Shown: in pieces, positions 9,104 through 16,922 of the stretch
Numbering within the stretch: the first letter of the stretch is position 1
Layout of the letters: every line of letters begins with the position of its first letter
Origin: a bacterium
GTDB lineage: Bacteria; Vulcanimicrobiota; JABDET01
Direction of reading: 5' to 3'
Assembly (NCBI GenBank): GCA_021817145.1
Contig: JAKAVV010000001.1
Coordinates: 152,360 to 216,359, forward strand
DNA length: 64,000 nt
The notes under the pieces: model-generated
Databases searched by the model: none
What the model saw: the letters and a program-made list of their open reading frames with translations, nothing else
Told to the model about the DNA's origin: nothing
Made by a program: the position numbers and the translations under genes

Positions 9104-9730
9104 TTACTGAGTTCCAAAAAGTCTGTCCCCAGCATCCCCAAGTCCTGGCACAATATACCCTTTTTTGTTTAAAACTTCATCGACTGCTGCTGTGAAGATT
9201 GGAATATTTGGGTGTATTTTGGTGATTTCTTCAATTCCTTTTCTGGAAGCAATCAAACAGATCAGAGAAATTTCTTTTCCTCCTATTTTTTTAATATAGT
9301 CAATGGCAGCGATAGAAGATCCTCCTGTTGCCAACATGGGATCTAAAATAAAAAGATGACGTTCTGATAAATCTTCTGGAAGTTTTGCGTAATATTCAAC
9401 TGGCTTTAAGGTGTCGTGTTCTCGATAAATGCCCAGATGTCCGACTTTTGCCGCCGGGATCAGTTTTAAGATCCCATTCACCATTCCTAATCCTGCGCGT
9501 AAAATAGGGACAAGACCCAGTTTTTTTCCAGAGATGACCTTTGCGCTGCATTCTCCTAATGGGGTTTCAACTCGAATTTTTTCAAGAGGAAGATTTCGAG
9601 TGGCTTCATAAGCCATCAGGGTTGAGATTTCTTCAACCAGATCTCTAAAATCTTTTGGACCAGTGTTTTTGTCTCTAAGAATACTGATTTTATGCTGCAC
9701 CAGAGGATGGGTGATAAGTTCAACAGACAT
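9104..9730 (-). CDS. upp: Uracil phosphoribosyltransferase
   Basis: This salvage enzyme converts uracil and PRPP to UMP. At 208 aa it has the family length. Recognised signatures are the N-terminal [13 protein letters not shown], the central RAGLGMVNG, the PRPP-binding [10 protein letters not shown] and the C-terminal [13 protein letters not shown]. It overlaps rpiB by 11 bases and is followed by the two-component pair, in the prmC-tsaC-phosphatase-rpiB-upp run. Confidence 0.97.
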   Translation of the reverse strand: MSVELITHPLVQHKISILRDKNTGPKDFRDLVEEISTLMAYEATRNLPLEKIRVETPLGECSAKVISGKKLGLVPILRAGLGMVNGILKLIPAAKVGHLGIYREHDTLKPVEYYAKLPEDLSERHLFILDPMLATGGSSIAAIDYIKKIGGKEISLICLIASRKGIEEITKIHPNIPIFTAAVDEVLNKKGYIVPGLGDAGDRLFGTQ

Positions 9731-10172
9731 TTCTCAGTTCCTGATTTTGAATTTTTTCGATTCTTCGTTTATGATGGCCGCCTTGAAAATCAGTTTCCAG
9801 CCAGGCTTTCACAATGGCTTTTGCGACTTCTCCGCCAATAATTCTTCCTCCCATTGTCAGGATATTCGCATTATTATGGGCGCTGCTGAAATACGCGCTG
9901 ACAGGTTCATGGCATAAAGCAGCTCGTATTCCTGGAAATTTATTGGCTGATATGCTCATTCCTATCCCTGTGCCGCAGATGAGAATACCTTTTTGAGCTG
10001 TTTTTCTTAAAATTGAGGAGGCGACTTTTTCAGCAATATCGGGATAATCCACAGGATCCATTGAAAAGCATCCACAGTCCTCCAGCTCTATTTTTAGAGA
10101 CTGGATCAAGTATTCTTTAATGGTCTCTTTTAGAAGATACCCTGCATGGTCACTTCCGATCGCTATTTTCAC
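9720..10172 (-). CDS. rpiB: Ribose-5-phosphate isomerase B
   Basis: This enzyme interconverts ribose 5-phosphate and ribulose 5-phosphate, supplying PRPP for the neighbouring upp. The 150-aa product starts with GTG at 10172, giving [11 protein letters not shown]. The active-site Cys loop is CGTGIGMSI, and [12 protein letters not shown] is also typical. It overlaps the phosphatase gene upstream by 23 bases and upp downstream by 11. The order matches Bacillus ywlE-ywlF. Confidence 0.95.
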   Translation of the reverse strand: MKIAIGSDHAGYLLKETIKEYLIQSLKIELEDCGCFSMDPVDYPDIAEKVASSILRKTAQKGILICGTGIGMSISANKFPGIRAALCHEPVSAYFSSAHNNANILTMGGRIIGGEVAKAIVKAWLETDFQGGHHKRRIEKIQNQELRNVC

Positions 10173-10623
10173 TGTTTTTAATCCTTTCGAACGCTATTTC
10201 TACCGCTTTTTTTATTTCACGGTAGGTTTTTTCATAAACTTCTAAAGAGGTTCCAATTGGATCTTCAATATCCCCCTTTTCATGCACAAATTCCTTGAGG
10301 GTAAAGAGTTTTCCTTGCATTTGCTGAAATTGTTTTAGAATTTCTTGTTTCTGCTTTTCAGTCATAGTTAAAATGAGGTAGCTCTCTGCCGCCAATTCTG
10401 GGGTTAAAGGTTGGCTGACATGGGAGGAAATGTTAATTCCATCTTTTTGACACAATTCAATCGCGATTTCCGATGCTTTCATTCCATAAGCAGCATTTGT
10501 CCCAGCGGAAAACCCTTTTAAATGATCCCCTAAATTCCTATTGTCTGCCAGAGAGTTGAAATACCCCTCTGCCATCGGGCTTCTACAGGTATTACCAGCG
10601 CAAACAAAAACGATTTTTTTCAT
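10150..10623 (-). CDS. Low-molecular-weight phosphatase, probably protein-arginine phosphatase (YwlE-like)
   Basis: A 157-aa enzyme with the P-loop VCAGNTCRS at residues 7-15 (nucleophile Cys8, Arg14) and a C-terminal DPIGTS carrying the general-acid Asp. In the YwlE family a Thr at the position after GN marks arginine phosphatases, where tyrosine phosphatases usually have Ile; here it is Thr12. The gene lies between tsaC and rpiB exactly as ywlE does. No McsB-type arginine kinase is in the window, so the substrate assignment remains inference. Confidence 0.85.
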   Translation of the reverse strand: MKKIVFVCAGNTCRSPMAEGYFNSLADNRNLGDHLKGFSAGTNAAYGMKASEIAIELCQKDGINISSHVSQPLTPELAAESYLILTMTEKQKQEILKQFQQMQGKLFTLKEFVHEKGDIEDPIGTSLEVYEKTYREIKKAVEIAFERIKNSENSDRK

Positions 10624-11255
10624 GATAACGCTTTTTGGATATCTTTTTCAGAGACAGCTCCAATTCTTAAAATTTTAATCTCCTTTTTTTCACAAGACAC
10701 AATAGTGGATTCCAGTCCAATGTTCGATCTACCTCCATCCAGGATCAAGGGGATTTTTCCTTTTAACTGTTCCAAAGCATCTTCCGCTGTTTTAGGAGAT
10801 GGTTTCCCTGAAAGATTGGCTGAAGTGACAGCCAGAGGTTCATGGATGGCATCAATGACTGCCAATGGAATTGAATGGGAGGGAAGTCTGATTCCAATGG
10901 TTTGGGTTTCTGAAGTAATCCATTGGGAGAGTCCAGGTTTTGCCTGAAAGATAATTGTCAAAGGACCTGGCCAGAATTTGTCTATTAATTTTTGAGCGCT
11001 GTCTGAAATATTCTGAACGATTTTTGAAAGCATTTTGGTCCTCGAGATCATGACAGGAAGAGTTTTGTTAAAATCTCTCCCTTTAATTTTATAAATTTTC
11101 TCTAGAGCGTTTTCAGATGAATAAAGAGCTGCCAGCCCATAAACAGTTTCAGTTGGAAAGATAATCGGTTCTCCCTTTTTTAATCTTTCCGCAGCTTCTT
11201 CAATGATCTCTAAATTTTCAGTTTCTGGGTCAAGAGCTTTGATTTTTGTTTTCAT
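10620..11255 (-). CDS. tsaC: Threonylcarbamoyl-AMP synthase (Sua5/YrdC/TsaC family)
   Basis: It makes threonylcarbamoyl-AMP from threonine, bicarbonate and ATP for the t6A37 modification of ANN-decoding tRNAs. The 211-aa protein has the YrdC signature: GEPIIFPTETVYGLAALY near the start, then IKGRDFNKTLPVMIS and PLAVTSANLSGKPSP. It is the short TsaC form, ending soon after the YrdC domain without the long Sua5 extension. It overlaps prmC and the phosphatase gene by ATGA at each end. Confidence 0.93.
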   Translation of the reverse strand: MKTKIKALDPETENLEIIEEAAERLKKGEPIIFPTETVYGLAALYSSENALEKIYKIKGRDFNKTLPVMISRTKMLSKIVQNISDSAQKLIDKFWPGPLTIIFQAKPGLSQWITSETQTIGIRLPSHSIPLAVIDAIHEPLAVTSANLSGKPSPKTAEDALEQLKGKIPLILDGGRSNIGLESTIVSCEKKEIKILRIGAVSEKDIQKALS

Positions 11256-12127
11256 GGCATTTCATCCCCTTTACTGATGAGAATAACACGATCCTGTCCC
11301 GAAATATCCTTTTTAATAGAATAAGCGCGATAAAGGTTTTTATAATGTTTCAGCAGGGTTTCAATTGGCTCTCGTTTTTTGGGATCGATTTCTAGAATGC
11401 AGTATCCTGGCGATTTCAGAAAAGACCAGAGATTGGGGATAATTTTTCGATAGGATTCAAGTCCATCTTCTCCCCCATAAAAAGCGCCATAAGGCTCAAA
11501 TTTCAAATCAGTCGTGATTTCTCCTGATGCAAGATAAGGGGGATTAGAGATAATCAGATCAAATTTTTCTTTCTGCTTAAGAGCGGAGAAGAAATCCCCT
11601 TTCAGAAATCGCGCTCTTTCATCCACTTTATGGGCGCGGGAATTCTCTTTCGCGTAATTTAAAGCGGTTTCTGAGATATCGATCCCTACTCCATATCCAT
11701 AAGGGTATTCTCTTAAAAGAGTGATTAAAATAGCTCCGCTTCCTGTTCCTAAATCTAAAATTGAAATTGGCTGATGAGAAGGGAAGAGTCTGCAGCTTTC
11801 TTCAATCAGAACTTCTGTGTCAGCCCTTGGGATGAGAACCCCTGGTCCCACTTTAAACGTTAACGAAAAAAACTCTTTTTTCTTCCTTAAATAAGCTGTA
11901 GGCGCGCCATCAGCTCGCTGTTTTATTAAGGTTTCAAAAAGGGACATAATTTCCATGGGGATCTTTTTTTCGGGAAAGCGATACAGGTCTATTCTTTCCA
12001 CGTTCAGTGTGTATGCAAGAAGGATTTCAGCTTCTAATCTTGGAGATGAAATATGCGACTGTTCAAAAAATAGAACCTCTTTTTTTAATGCCTCATCAAT
12101 ACTGACTGACTCTTGCATGATCCACAT
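11252..12127 (-). CDS. prmC: Peptide chain release factor N5-glutamine methyltransferase
   Basis: It methylates the GGQ glutamine of release factors RF1 and RF2 using SAM. The 291-aa protein has the N-terminal PrmC domain (about 5-80), the SAM-binding motif ILDLGTGSGAI and the glutamine-binding NPPYLASGE. The ATG at 12127 has AGGAG upstream at about 11 bases; a second ATG three codons later is less well placed. It is the first gene of the operon that runs to the response regulator. No prfA is present immediately upstream. Confidence 0.95.
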   Translation of the reverse strand: MWIMQESVSIDEALKKEVLFFEQSHISSPRLEAEILLAYTLNVERIDLYRFPEKKIPMEIMSLFETLIKQRADGAPTAYLRKKKEFFSLTFKVGPGVLIPRADTEVLIEESCRLFPSHQPISILDLGTGSGAILITLLREYPYGYGVGIDISETALNYAKENSRAHKVDERARFLKGDFFSALKQKEKFDLIISNPPYLASGEITTDLKFEPYGAFYGGEDGLESYRKIIPNLWSFLKSPGYCILEIDPKKREPIETLLKHYKNLYRAYSIKKDISGQDRVILISKGDEMP

Positions 12128-12135
12128 TTCTTTTT

Positions 12136-12157
12136 TTTCTCCTATAAAAAGGAGAAA
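12136..12157. promoter_or_regulatory. Inverted repeat covering the prmC ribosome-binding site
   Basis: TTTCTCC and GGAGAAA, seven bases each, are separated by eight bases in the divergent prmC/NRAMP spacer. On the minus strand the GGAG arm is the Shine-Dalgarno sequence of prmC, so a hairpin would hide it. It could equally be an operator. No T-run follows on either strand, which argues against a terminator. Confidence 0.4.
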
Positions 12158-12186
12158 CCTCCAATTTTTTCTAATGTTTAACCAAA

Positions 12187-13440
12187 ATGCCGAAATCGAA
12201 ATTTAGAAAATTTTTAAGTTTTATGAGGGTTTTCGGCCCCGGTTTTATTGTTATGATCGCTGATATGGATGCCGGTTCTATTGTTACGGCAGGAGTCTCT
12301 GGAGCTAACTGGGGATATAAACTCATTTTATGGCAGATTCTTTTAATTTATCCTCTTTATCTTGTTCAATCCATTACAGCCCGACTTGGATGTGTTTCAA
12401 ATAAGGGACATGGTGAATTGATTCGTGAATATTATGGAGATTTCTGGGGGGTTTTTGCGACAGCTACTCTTTCTGTTGTTGTTTTCGCTTCTCTTTTAAC
12501 TGAATTTTTAGGAATTGCAGCTGCTGGGGAAATTTTTGATATTCCCAAGTACTTGTCTGTTGGGATCAGTCTGGTGATCTTGATTCTTGTCGCTTTATCC
12601 GGATCTTACAAAAAAGCTGAAAATATAGCTTTGGTTTTTGCCTTGTCAAGTTTTGTTTTTGTTCCTGCTGCAGCTGCTGCCAAACCCGATCTTCATGCTC
12701 TAGTTTTTTCGGGTATTTTCGGGAGTCAGCCGATTTTGAATCAAAATTATTTGTGGTTAATTGCAGCCAATGCTGGAGCAGTGATTATGCCATGGATGAT
12801 TTATTATCAGCAGAGCGCTACTGTTGATAAGGGATTATGTCCTAAAGATATCAAGGAAACAAAAATTGATACTTTAATTGGATCGATTGCGACCCAGATT
12901 TTAATGATTGCTGTGATTGCTTTGACTGCAGCCACTCTTTTCCCTCATCACGTTATTCCTTCAACCGCGAAAGCTCTTGCTTTGTCTCTGATTCCATTGG
13001 CAGGAAAATATGCAGGGTATTTTTTTTGCGCAGGGCTTTATACCTCCTCTTTTCTAGCGGCTTTTGTGGTTTCCATGGCTTTTTCGTGGGCTGCATCTGA
13101 AACCTGGGGAGGGAGCCACAGTTTGAATGATAAGTTTCAAGATGCGAAAAGTTTTTATATCATTTATATGCTTTTTTTGATTGTATCGGCCGCGATCGTT
13201 TTAATTCCAGAAATTCCACTGGTAAGAATCATGGTAGATGTGGAAGCCTTTAATGGTTTTGTTCTACCTATTGTTTTAGGATTTTTAATTGCGCTGGCGG
13301 GAAATAAAAAAATTCTTGGAGAGCACGTCTATTCTAAAAAGACTTTAATTTTTATCGCTTTCTTGGGTATGATTATCGTTGTCTTAGGAGTTTTAACCTC
13401 TCTTCCGCCAACCTGGTTGAAACTTGTTGGGTTTGGATAA
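12187..13440 (+). CDS. NRAMP-family (SLC11-like) metal ion transporter, variant binding site
   Basis: A 417-aa inner-membrane protein with about 11 hydrophobic segments. The first segment (FGPGFIVMIADMDAGS) aligns with the NRAMP helix carrying DPGN, here DAGS. The sixth (AGAVIMPWMIYYQQSA) aligns with the helix carrying MPH, here MPW. The metal-binding Asp and Met are kept, while Asn and the gating His are replaced. It probably imports a divalent cation, but which ion is open. The ribosome-binding site is weak; an internal ATG at codon 13 is possible. It is transcribed alone and followed by a small terminator. Confidence 0.8.
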   Translation: MPKSKFRKFLSFMRVFGPGFIVMIADMDAGSIVTAGVSGANWGYKLILWQILLIYPLYLVQSITARLGCVSNKGHGELIREYYGDFWGVFATATLSVVVFASLLTEFLGIAAAGEIFDIPKYLSVGISLVILILVALSGSYKKAENIALVFALSSFVFVPAAAAAKPDLHALVFSGIFGSQPILNQNYLWLIAANAGAVIMPWMIYYQQSATVDKGLCPKDIKETKIDTLIGSIATQILMIAVIALTAATLFPHHVIPSTAKALALSLIPLAGKYAGYFFCAGLYTSSFLAAFVVSMAFSWAASETWGGSHSLNDKFQDAKSFYIIYMLFLIVSAAIVLIPEIPLVRIMVDVEAFNGFVLPIVLGFLIALAGNKKILGEHVYSKKTLIFIAFLGMIIVVLGVLTSLPPTWLKLVGFG

Positions 13441-13447
13441 GGACACA

Positions 13448-13465
13448 GGGGACGATCCCCTTTTT
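13448..13465 (+). terminator. Short hairpin terminator after the NRAMP gene
   Basis: GGGGA-CGA-TCCCC followed directly by TTTTT lies 7 bases after the NRAMP stop. The stem is only five pairs but GC-rich. It sits between two convergent genes. Confidence 0.5.
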
Positions 13466-14156
13466 ACCACAACTCTTTTCCTAAAATTTCTTTTAACTTT
13501 TCCAGTCCTTTTTGTATGACTCTAGAAACTTTTCTTTGACTGAGTCCGAGTTTTTTTCCGATCTCCATTTGGGTCAGATCATAATAGAAAAACAGATAAA
13601 TCGTTTTTTTTTCTACAGAAAGGAGCTTTTCAATTGCTTGATACAGAGTGATTTTATCTTCTACAGGAAGCTGAAAACTGATTAATTTTTGCGATTTCAG
13701 CTTCTGTCGAAGCGATTCGAATTCTTCTTCTGCAGCAGGCATCAGGGGATTAGAAACAAATTCTTGGAGTTTCAGAGCTTCAGTAATCCCTTCTTCAGCA
13801 ATATTTAATGATTCTGCGACTTCTTTAGAGGTTGGATGTCTGCCTAACTGCTGGGCTAGTTTTTCTGATTCCTGACCAATTTTGTAGAGTAAGAAGCGCA
13901 GCCAGCGAGGAGGTTTGACCAAATTTCCTTTATCTCGCAAGTAGTGACGAATTTCACCTGCAATTTGAGAGAGGGCATAGTGGTTGAATTCTGACTCTCG
14001 GGTAGAGTCAAAGTGGTCCACGGCTTTAATTAAGCCTATGGCTCCTACCTGAATTAAGTCCTCTAAAAATTCACCATGGCTTCTGCGGAAAAACTTTTTC
14101 GCCGTTGTTTCAACCAAGGGCATATGTTGGAGAATGACTGCAGTTCGATCTTCCAT
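13464..14156 (-). CDS. Sigma-70 family alternative sigma factor (FliA/SigB-SigF-like)
   Basis: A 230-aa group 3 sigma factor. Region 2 is clear (EDLIQVGAIGLIKAVDHFD, then FNHYALSQIAGEIRHYLRDK), as are region 3 (LAQQLGRHPTSKEVAESLNI) and region 4 with its helix-turn-helix (YDLTQMEIGKKLGLSQRKVS). IRHYLRDK is typical of the FliA/SigB/SigF group. The ATG has AGAGGTGA upstream. It lies downstream of the pilus motor genes on the same strand, so a role in motility or surface functions is possible but not shown. No anti-sigma factor is adjacent. Confidence 0.88.
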   Translation of the reverse strand: MEDRTAVILQHMPLVETTAKKFFRRSHGEFLEDLIQVGAIGLIKAVDHFDSTRESEFNHYALSQIAGEIRHYLRDKGNLVKPPRWLRFLLYKIGQESEKLAQQLGRHPTSKEVAESLNIAEEGITEALKLQEFVSNPLMPAAEEEFESLRQKLKSQKLISFQLPVEDKITLYQAIEKLLSVEKKTIYLFFYYDLTQMEIGKKLGLSQRKVSRVIQKGLEKLKEILGKELW

Positions 14157-14213
14157 GAAAAGTAATCACCTCTCATACATGCCTCACAATGCTGAAAACG
14201 GCAGCTTTCTGTT

Positions 14214-15464
14214 TTAATGCCCCCCCTGGTTTCCTAACTGTCCAATCAGAGAGTAAAGCGGTAAGAAAACCGAAATGACAATAAATCCTACAATTCCACC
14301 CATTCCTAAAATCAAAAGAGGCTCCAGCATAGAAGTTAAGGATGCCAGCATGTATTCAACTTCAGTATCATAAAAATCAGCGATTTTAGACAGCATGGCA
14401 TCTAGATTTCCGGTTTCTTCTCCAACAGAGACCATCTGTGTTACCATGGGAGGGAATAGTCCTGAATCTTGTAATGGGCCCGCAATGCTCTCTCCTTCTC
14501 TAATGCTTTCTCGTACTTTTATAATCGTTTCAGCAACTACTTCGTTCCCTGATACTTTTCCTACAATCTCAAGAGCCTGCATGATCGGAACCCCTGAACT
14601 TAAAAGGGTTCCAAGTGTGCGGCAGAAACGAGAGATAGAGACTTTTTTGTTTAACATGCCAAAAACAGGGAGCTGCAATTTAAACTGGTCAAACTGCCGT
14701 TTTCCTGTTTGTGTTTGAACCCATTTAGCAAAAATAATGAGTAAGAAAATTATCACGCTAACAACAGCTAAATCAATATACCAGACTCTGACCCCTTCTG
14801 TGATTCCAATTAAAATTTTTGTTGGAAGTGGGAGAGCGACATCCATCCCTTTAAACAGGTTGACAAAAGTGGGAAGGATCCATCCAACCAGAAAAGTCAC
14901 AATCAGCATAGCCATGACTAAAATGACAACAGGGTATGTCATGGCTGCTTTGACTTTTTTCTTTAAGTTGAAATCTCTTTCCATAAAACCTGCCAGACGA
15001 TCCAGCACTTCATCCAAAACACCTCCCAATTCCCCTGCTCGCACCATGCTTACATAAAGATTAGAGAAAACAGAAGGATATTTCGACATAGAATTGGAGA
15101 GAGACTGTCCACCTTCCACATCTCTCCGAACAGAAAGGAGGGTTTCCTGCAGTTTTCTATCTTCTGTCTGTTCAGAAAGGATGTCAAGACACCGCACCAT
15201 TGCAAGTCCTGCATTAATCATTGTAGAGAATTGGCGGCTGAAAACTGTTAAAGCTTGATCGTTAACTTTTTGGTACTTGCGAAGAGGGGCAAGTATGTCG
15301 TTTTTCCAGTCCGCCTGTCCGCCGCCTTTTCTTTCTTGTATTTCAATGATGGTCAGCTTCTGTTCTCTAAGCTTATTTTGTACTAACCGTTGACTTTCCG
15401 CTTCAATGGTCTCTTGAATGACCCGCCCATCCGCGGTTTTAGCTTTATATGTATATTGAGGCAT
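14214..15464 (-). CDS. pilC: Type IV pilus / type II secretion inner-membrane platform protein PilC (copy 2)
   Basis: A 416-aa GspF/PilC protein with two repeated cytoplasmic domains (ALTVFSRQFSTMINAGLAMVRCLDIL and the related SRFCRTLGTLLSSGVPIMQALEI) and three membrane helices, near residues 175-200, 220-245 and 385-410. It is the platform on which the PilB and PilT motors act. N-terminal MPQYTYKAKTADG is typical. It is the distal copy, separated from pilC1 by 204 bases that hold a small membrane peptide gene. Confidence 0.93.
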   Translation of the reverse strand: MPQYTYKAKTADGRVIQETIEAESQRLVQNKLREQKLTIIEIQERKGGGQADWKNDILAPLRKYQKVNDQALTVFSRQFSTMINAGLAMVRCLDILSEQTEDRKLQETLLSVRRDVEGGQSLSNSMSKYPSVFSNLYVSMVRAGELGGVLDEVLDRLAGFMERDFNLKKKVKAAMTYPVVILVMAMLIVTFLVGWILPTFVNLFKGMDVALPLPTKILIGITEGVRVWYIDLAVVSVIIFLLIIFAKWVQTQTGKRQFDQFKLQLPVFGMLNKKVSISRFCRTLGTLLSSGVPIMQALEIVGKVSGNEVVAETIIKVRESIREGESIAGPLQDSGLFPPMVTQMVSVGEETGNLDAMLSKIADFYDTEVEYMLASLTSMLEPLLILGMGGIVGFIVISVFLPLYSLIGQLGNQGGH

Positions 15465-15527
15465 ACAAGCTTAACCCCCTGTAAAATTTTTAATTTTTCT
15501 CTTAGACACTAAAATAAAATGCAAAAT

Positions 15528-15599
15528 TCAAACCCGATAAGCTAATCCTACCAATGTCATTGCTAAAAATAAAAGCCACCACCATCCTGAAGGCAACAT
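15528..15599 (-). CDS. 23-residue single-helix membrane peptide between the pilC copies
   Basis: This ORF is too short for the track. ATG at 15599 is preceded by GGGAGGTG at a spacing of 7, one of the best ribosome-binding sites in the window. The peptide has a three-Trp cluster (PSGWWWLLFLAMTL), is hydrophobic throughout and ends in a basic Tyr-Arg-Val tail, so it would span the membrane once. It lies in the pilus motor operon between pilC1 and pilC2. No known family is recognised. A translational-coupling leader peptide is the main alternative. Confidence 0.55.
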   Translation of the reverse strand: MLPSGWWWLLFLAMTLVGLAYRV

Positions 15600-15639
15600 T
15601 TTTTCACCTCCCTTTCTTAAATCTGCGTTATCTGACAAA

Positions 15640-15652
15640 CCTTCTAGGAAGG
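15640..15652. terminator. Weak hairpin after pilC1 (possible attenuator)
   Basis: CCTTC-TAG-GAAGG gives a five-pair stem with a three-base loop, followed on the minus strand by TTTG. It sits between the pilC1 stop and the 23-residue peptide start. It may reduce read-through to the peptide and pilC2; the support is weak. Confidence 0.3.
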
Positions 15653-15668
15653 ATAAAAAACTCCTTTT

Positions 15669-16892
15669 TCATCCGCCCCCATTCATGCTAAAATGCCCAA
15701 TCAGAGAATAAATAGGCAGAAATATTGAAATGACCACAAATCCTACAATCAACCCCATGGCTGCAATTAAAATTGGTTCAAGAAGTTTTGTAAATCGAAT
15801 GAGAGTTAATTCAATTTCTGCGTCATAGAAATCAGCTACTTTTTTCAGCATTTTAGGGAGTTCTCCTGTTTGTTCTCCTACTTGGAGCATACTGACAGCA
15901 AGAGAAGGAAAGATTTTTGATTCTTCCAGGGGAGCTGAAATCGTGCTGCCGTATTTGACTGCTTGTCTAGCCTGGTCAACCGCTTCGTTTAATACTTCAT
16001 TTCCTGTCACACGGCCTACAATATCAAGGGACTGCATGAGAGGGACACCTGCTGCTATAAGAGTGGAAAGAGTTCTGCAGAAACGGGAGGCTGCCACTTT
16101 TTTGTTTAGATCTCCAAAAATAGGCATGAATAAAAGCCATTGATGATAATGCCTTCTTCCAACAGCAGTCCTCAAATACTGTGAAAGAAGAAAAGCCAGC
16201 ACACCTAAAATTCCTATTATTATAAGAATGAAAAAAGGATTTTTTGCGAGATTAACCGTGAACATTAAGATTTGGGTTGGAAGAGGGGTTGGCACATGGA
16301 ATCCGCGAAATAAGCTGATGAATTTAGGAAAAATGTAAATCACCAAAAGGAAAGCGATAAGAACGCAGAAGCTGAAAACAACGATCGGATAAGTAAGGGC
16401 TGATCTCAGCCGTTTTCGAATAAAAGCGTCTTTCTCGAGATAATTTGCCATCCGTTCCAAAATATCCCCCATATCACCTGATAGTTCTCCCGCTTTTATA
16501 AGCTCCAGGTAAACAGGGTTAAAAACGTCAGGGTAACGGGCTAAAGCTTGAGAAAGAGAATTTCCTGCTTTGACATGTTCTCTTACAAGGAGAATAACAT
16601 CTTCAAGTCTTAGATTATCCCCTTTTCTGCTGAGCAGATCCAGACACCGCATAATGGGAAGTCCGGCTTTTATCATTGCTGCGAATTGTCTTGTAAAAAT
16701 AGCAATGCTGTCCTGATTCACTTTTTGAAGTTTATGAAGAAAAAGCAGGAGTTTGGTTTGTTCCTGAATTTTTTTAATTTGATAGCGGTACTGTTTTAAA
16801 GCCTCAAGCGCCTGAATTCGAGTTTTTGCTTCAAGAATCCCTCTAACAGTTCTTCCTTCGTCATTGACTGCTTCATAAACGTATGTGGGCAT
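15669..16892 (-). CDS. pilC: Type IV pilus / type II secretion inner-membrane platform protein PilC (copy 1)
   Basis: A 407-aa paralogue of the adjacent PilC with the same architecture: two GspF repeats (FTRQFAAMIKAGLPIMRCLDLL and SRFCRTLSTLIAAGVPLMQSLDI) and three membrane helices. It directly follows pilT (30-base gap). Tandem copies may serve two machines, for example pilus and secretion, or one may be specialised; the sequence does not decide. Confidence 0.92.
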   Translation of the reverse strand: MPTYVYEAVNDEGRTVRGILEAKTRIQALEALKQYRYQIKKIQEQTKLLLFLHKLQKVNQDSIAIFTRQFAAMIKAGLPIMRCLDLLSRKGDNLRLEDVILLVREHVKAGNSLSQALARYPDVFNPVYLELIKAGELSGDMGDILERMANYLEKDAFIRKRLRSALTYPIVVFSFCVLIAFLLVIYIFPKFISLFRGFHVPTPLPTQILMFTVNLAKNPFFILIIIGILGVLAFLLSQYLRTAVGRRHYHQWLLFMPIFGDLNKKVAASRFCRTLSTLIAAGVPLMQSLDIVGRVTGNEVLNEAVDQARQAVKYGSTISAPLEESKIFPSLAVSMLQVGEQTGELPKMLKKVADFYDAEIELTLIRFTKLLEPILIAAMGLIVGFVVISIFLPIYSLIGHFSMNGGG

Positions 16893-16922
16893 TTTGATTG
16901 TACAGCCCCTTGTTAAAAAAGG

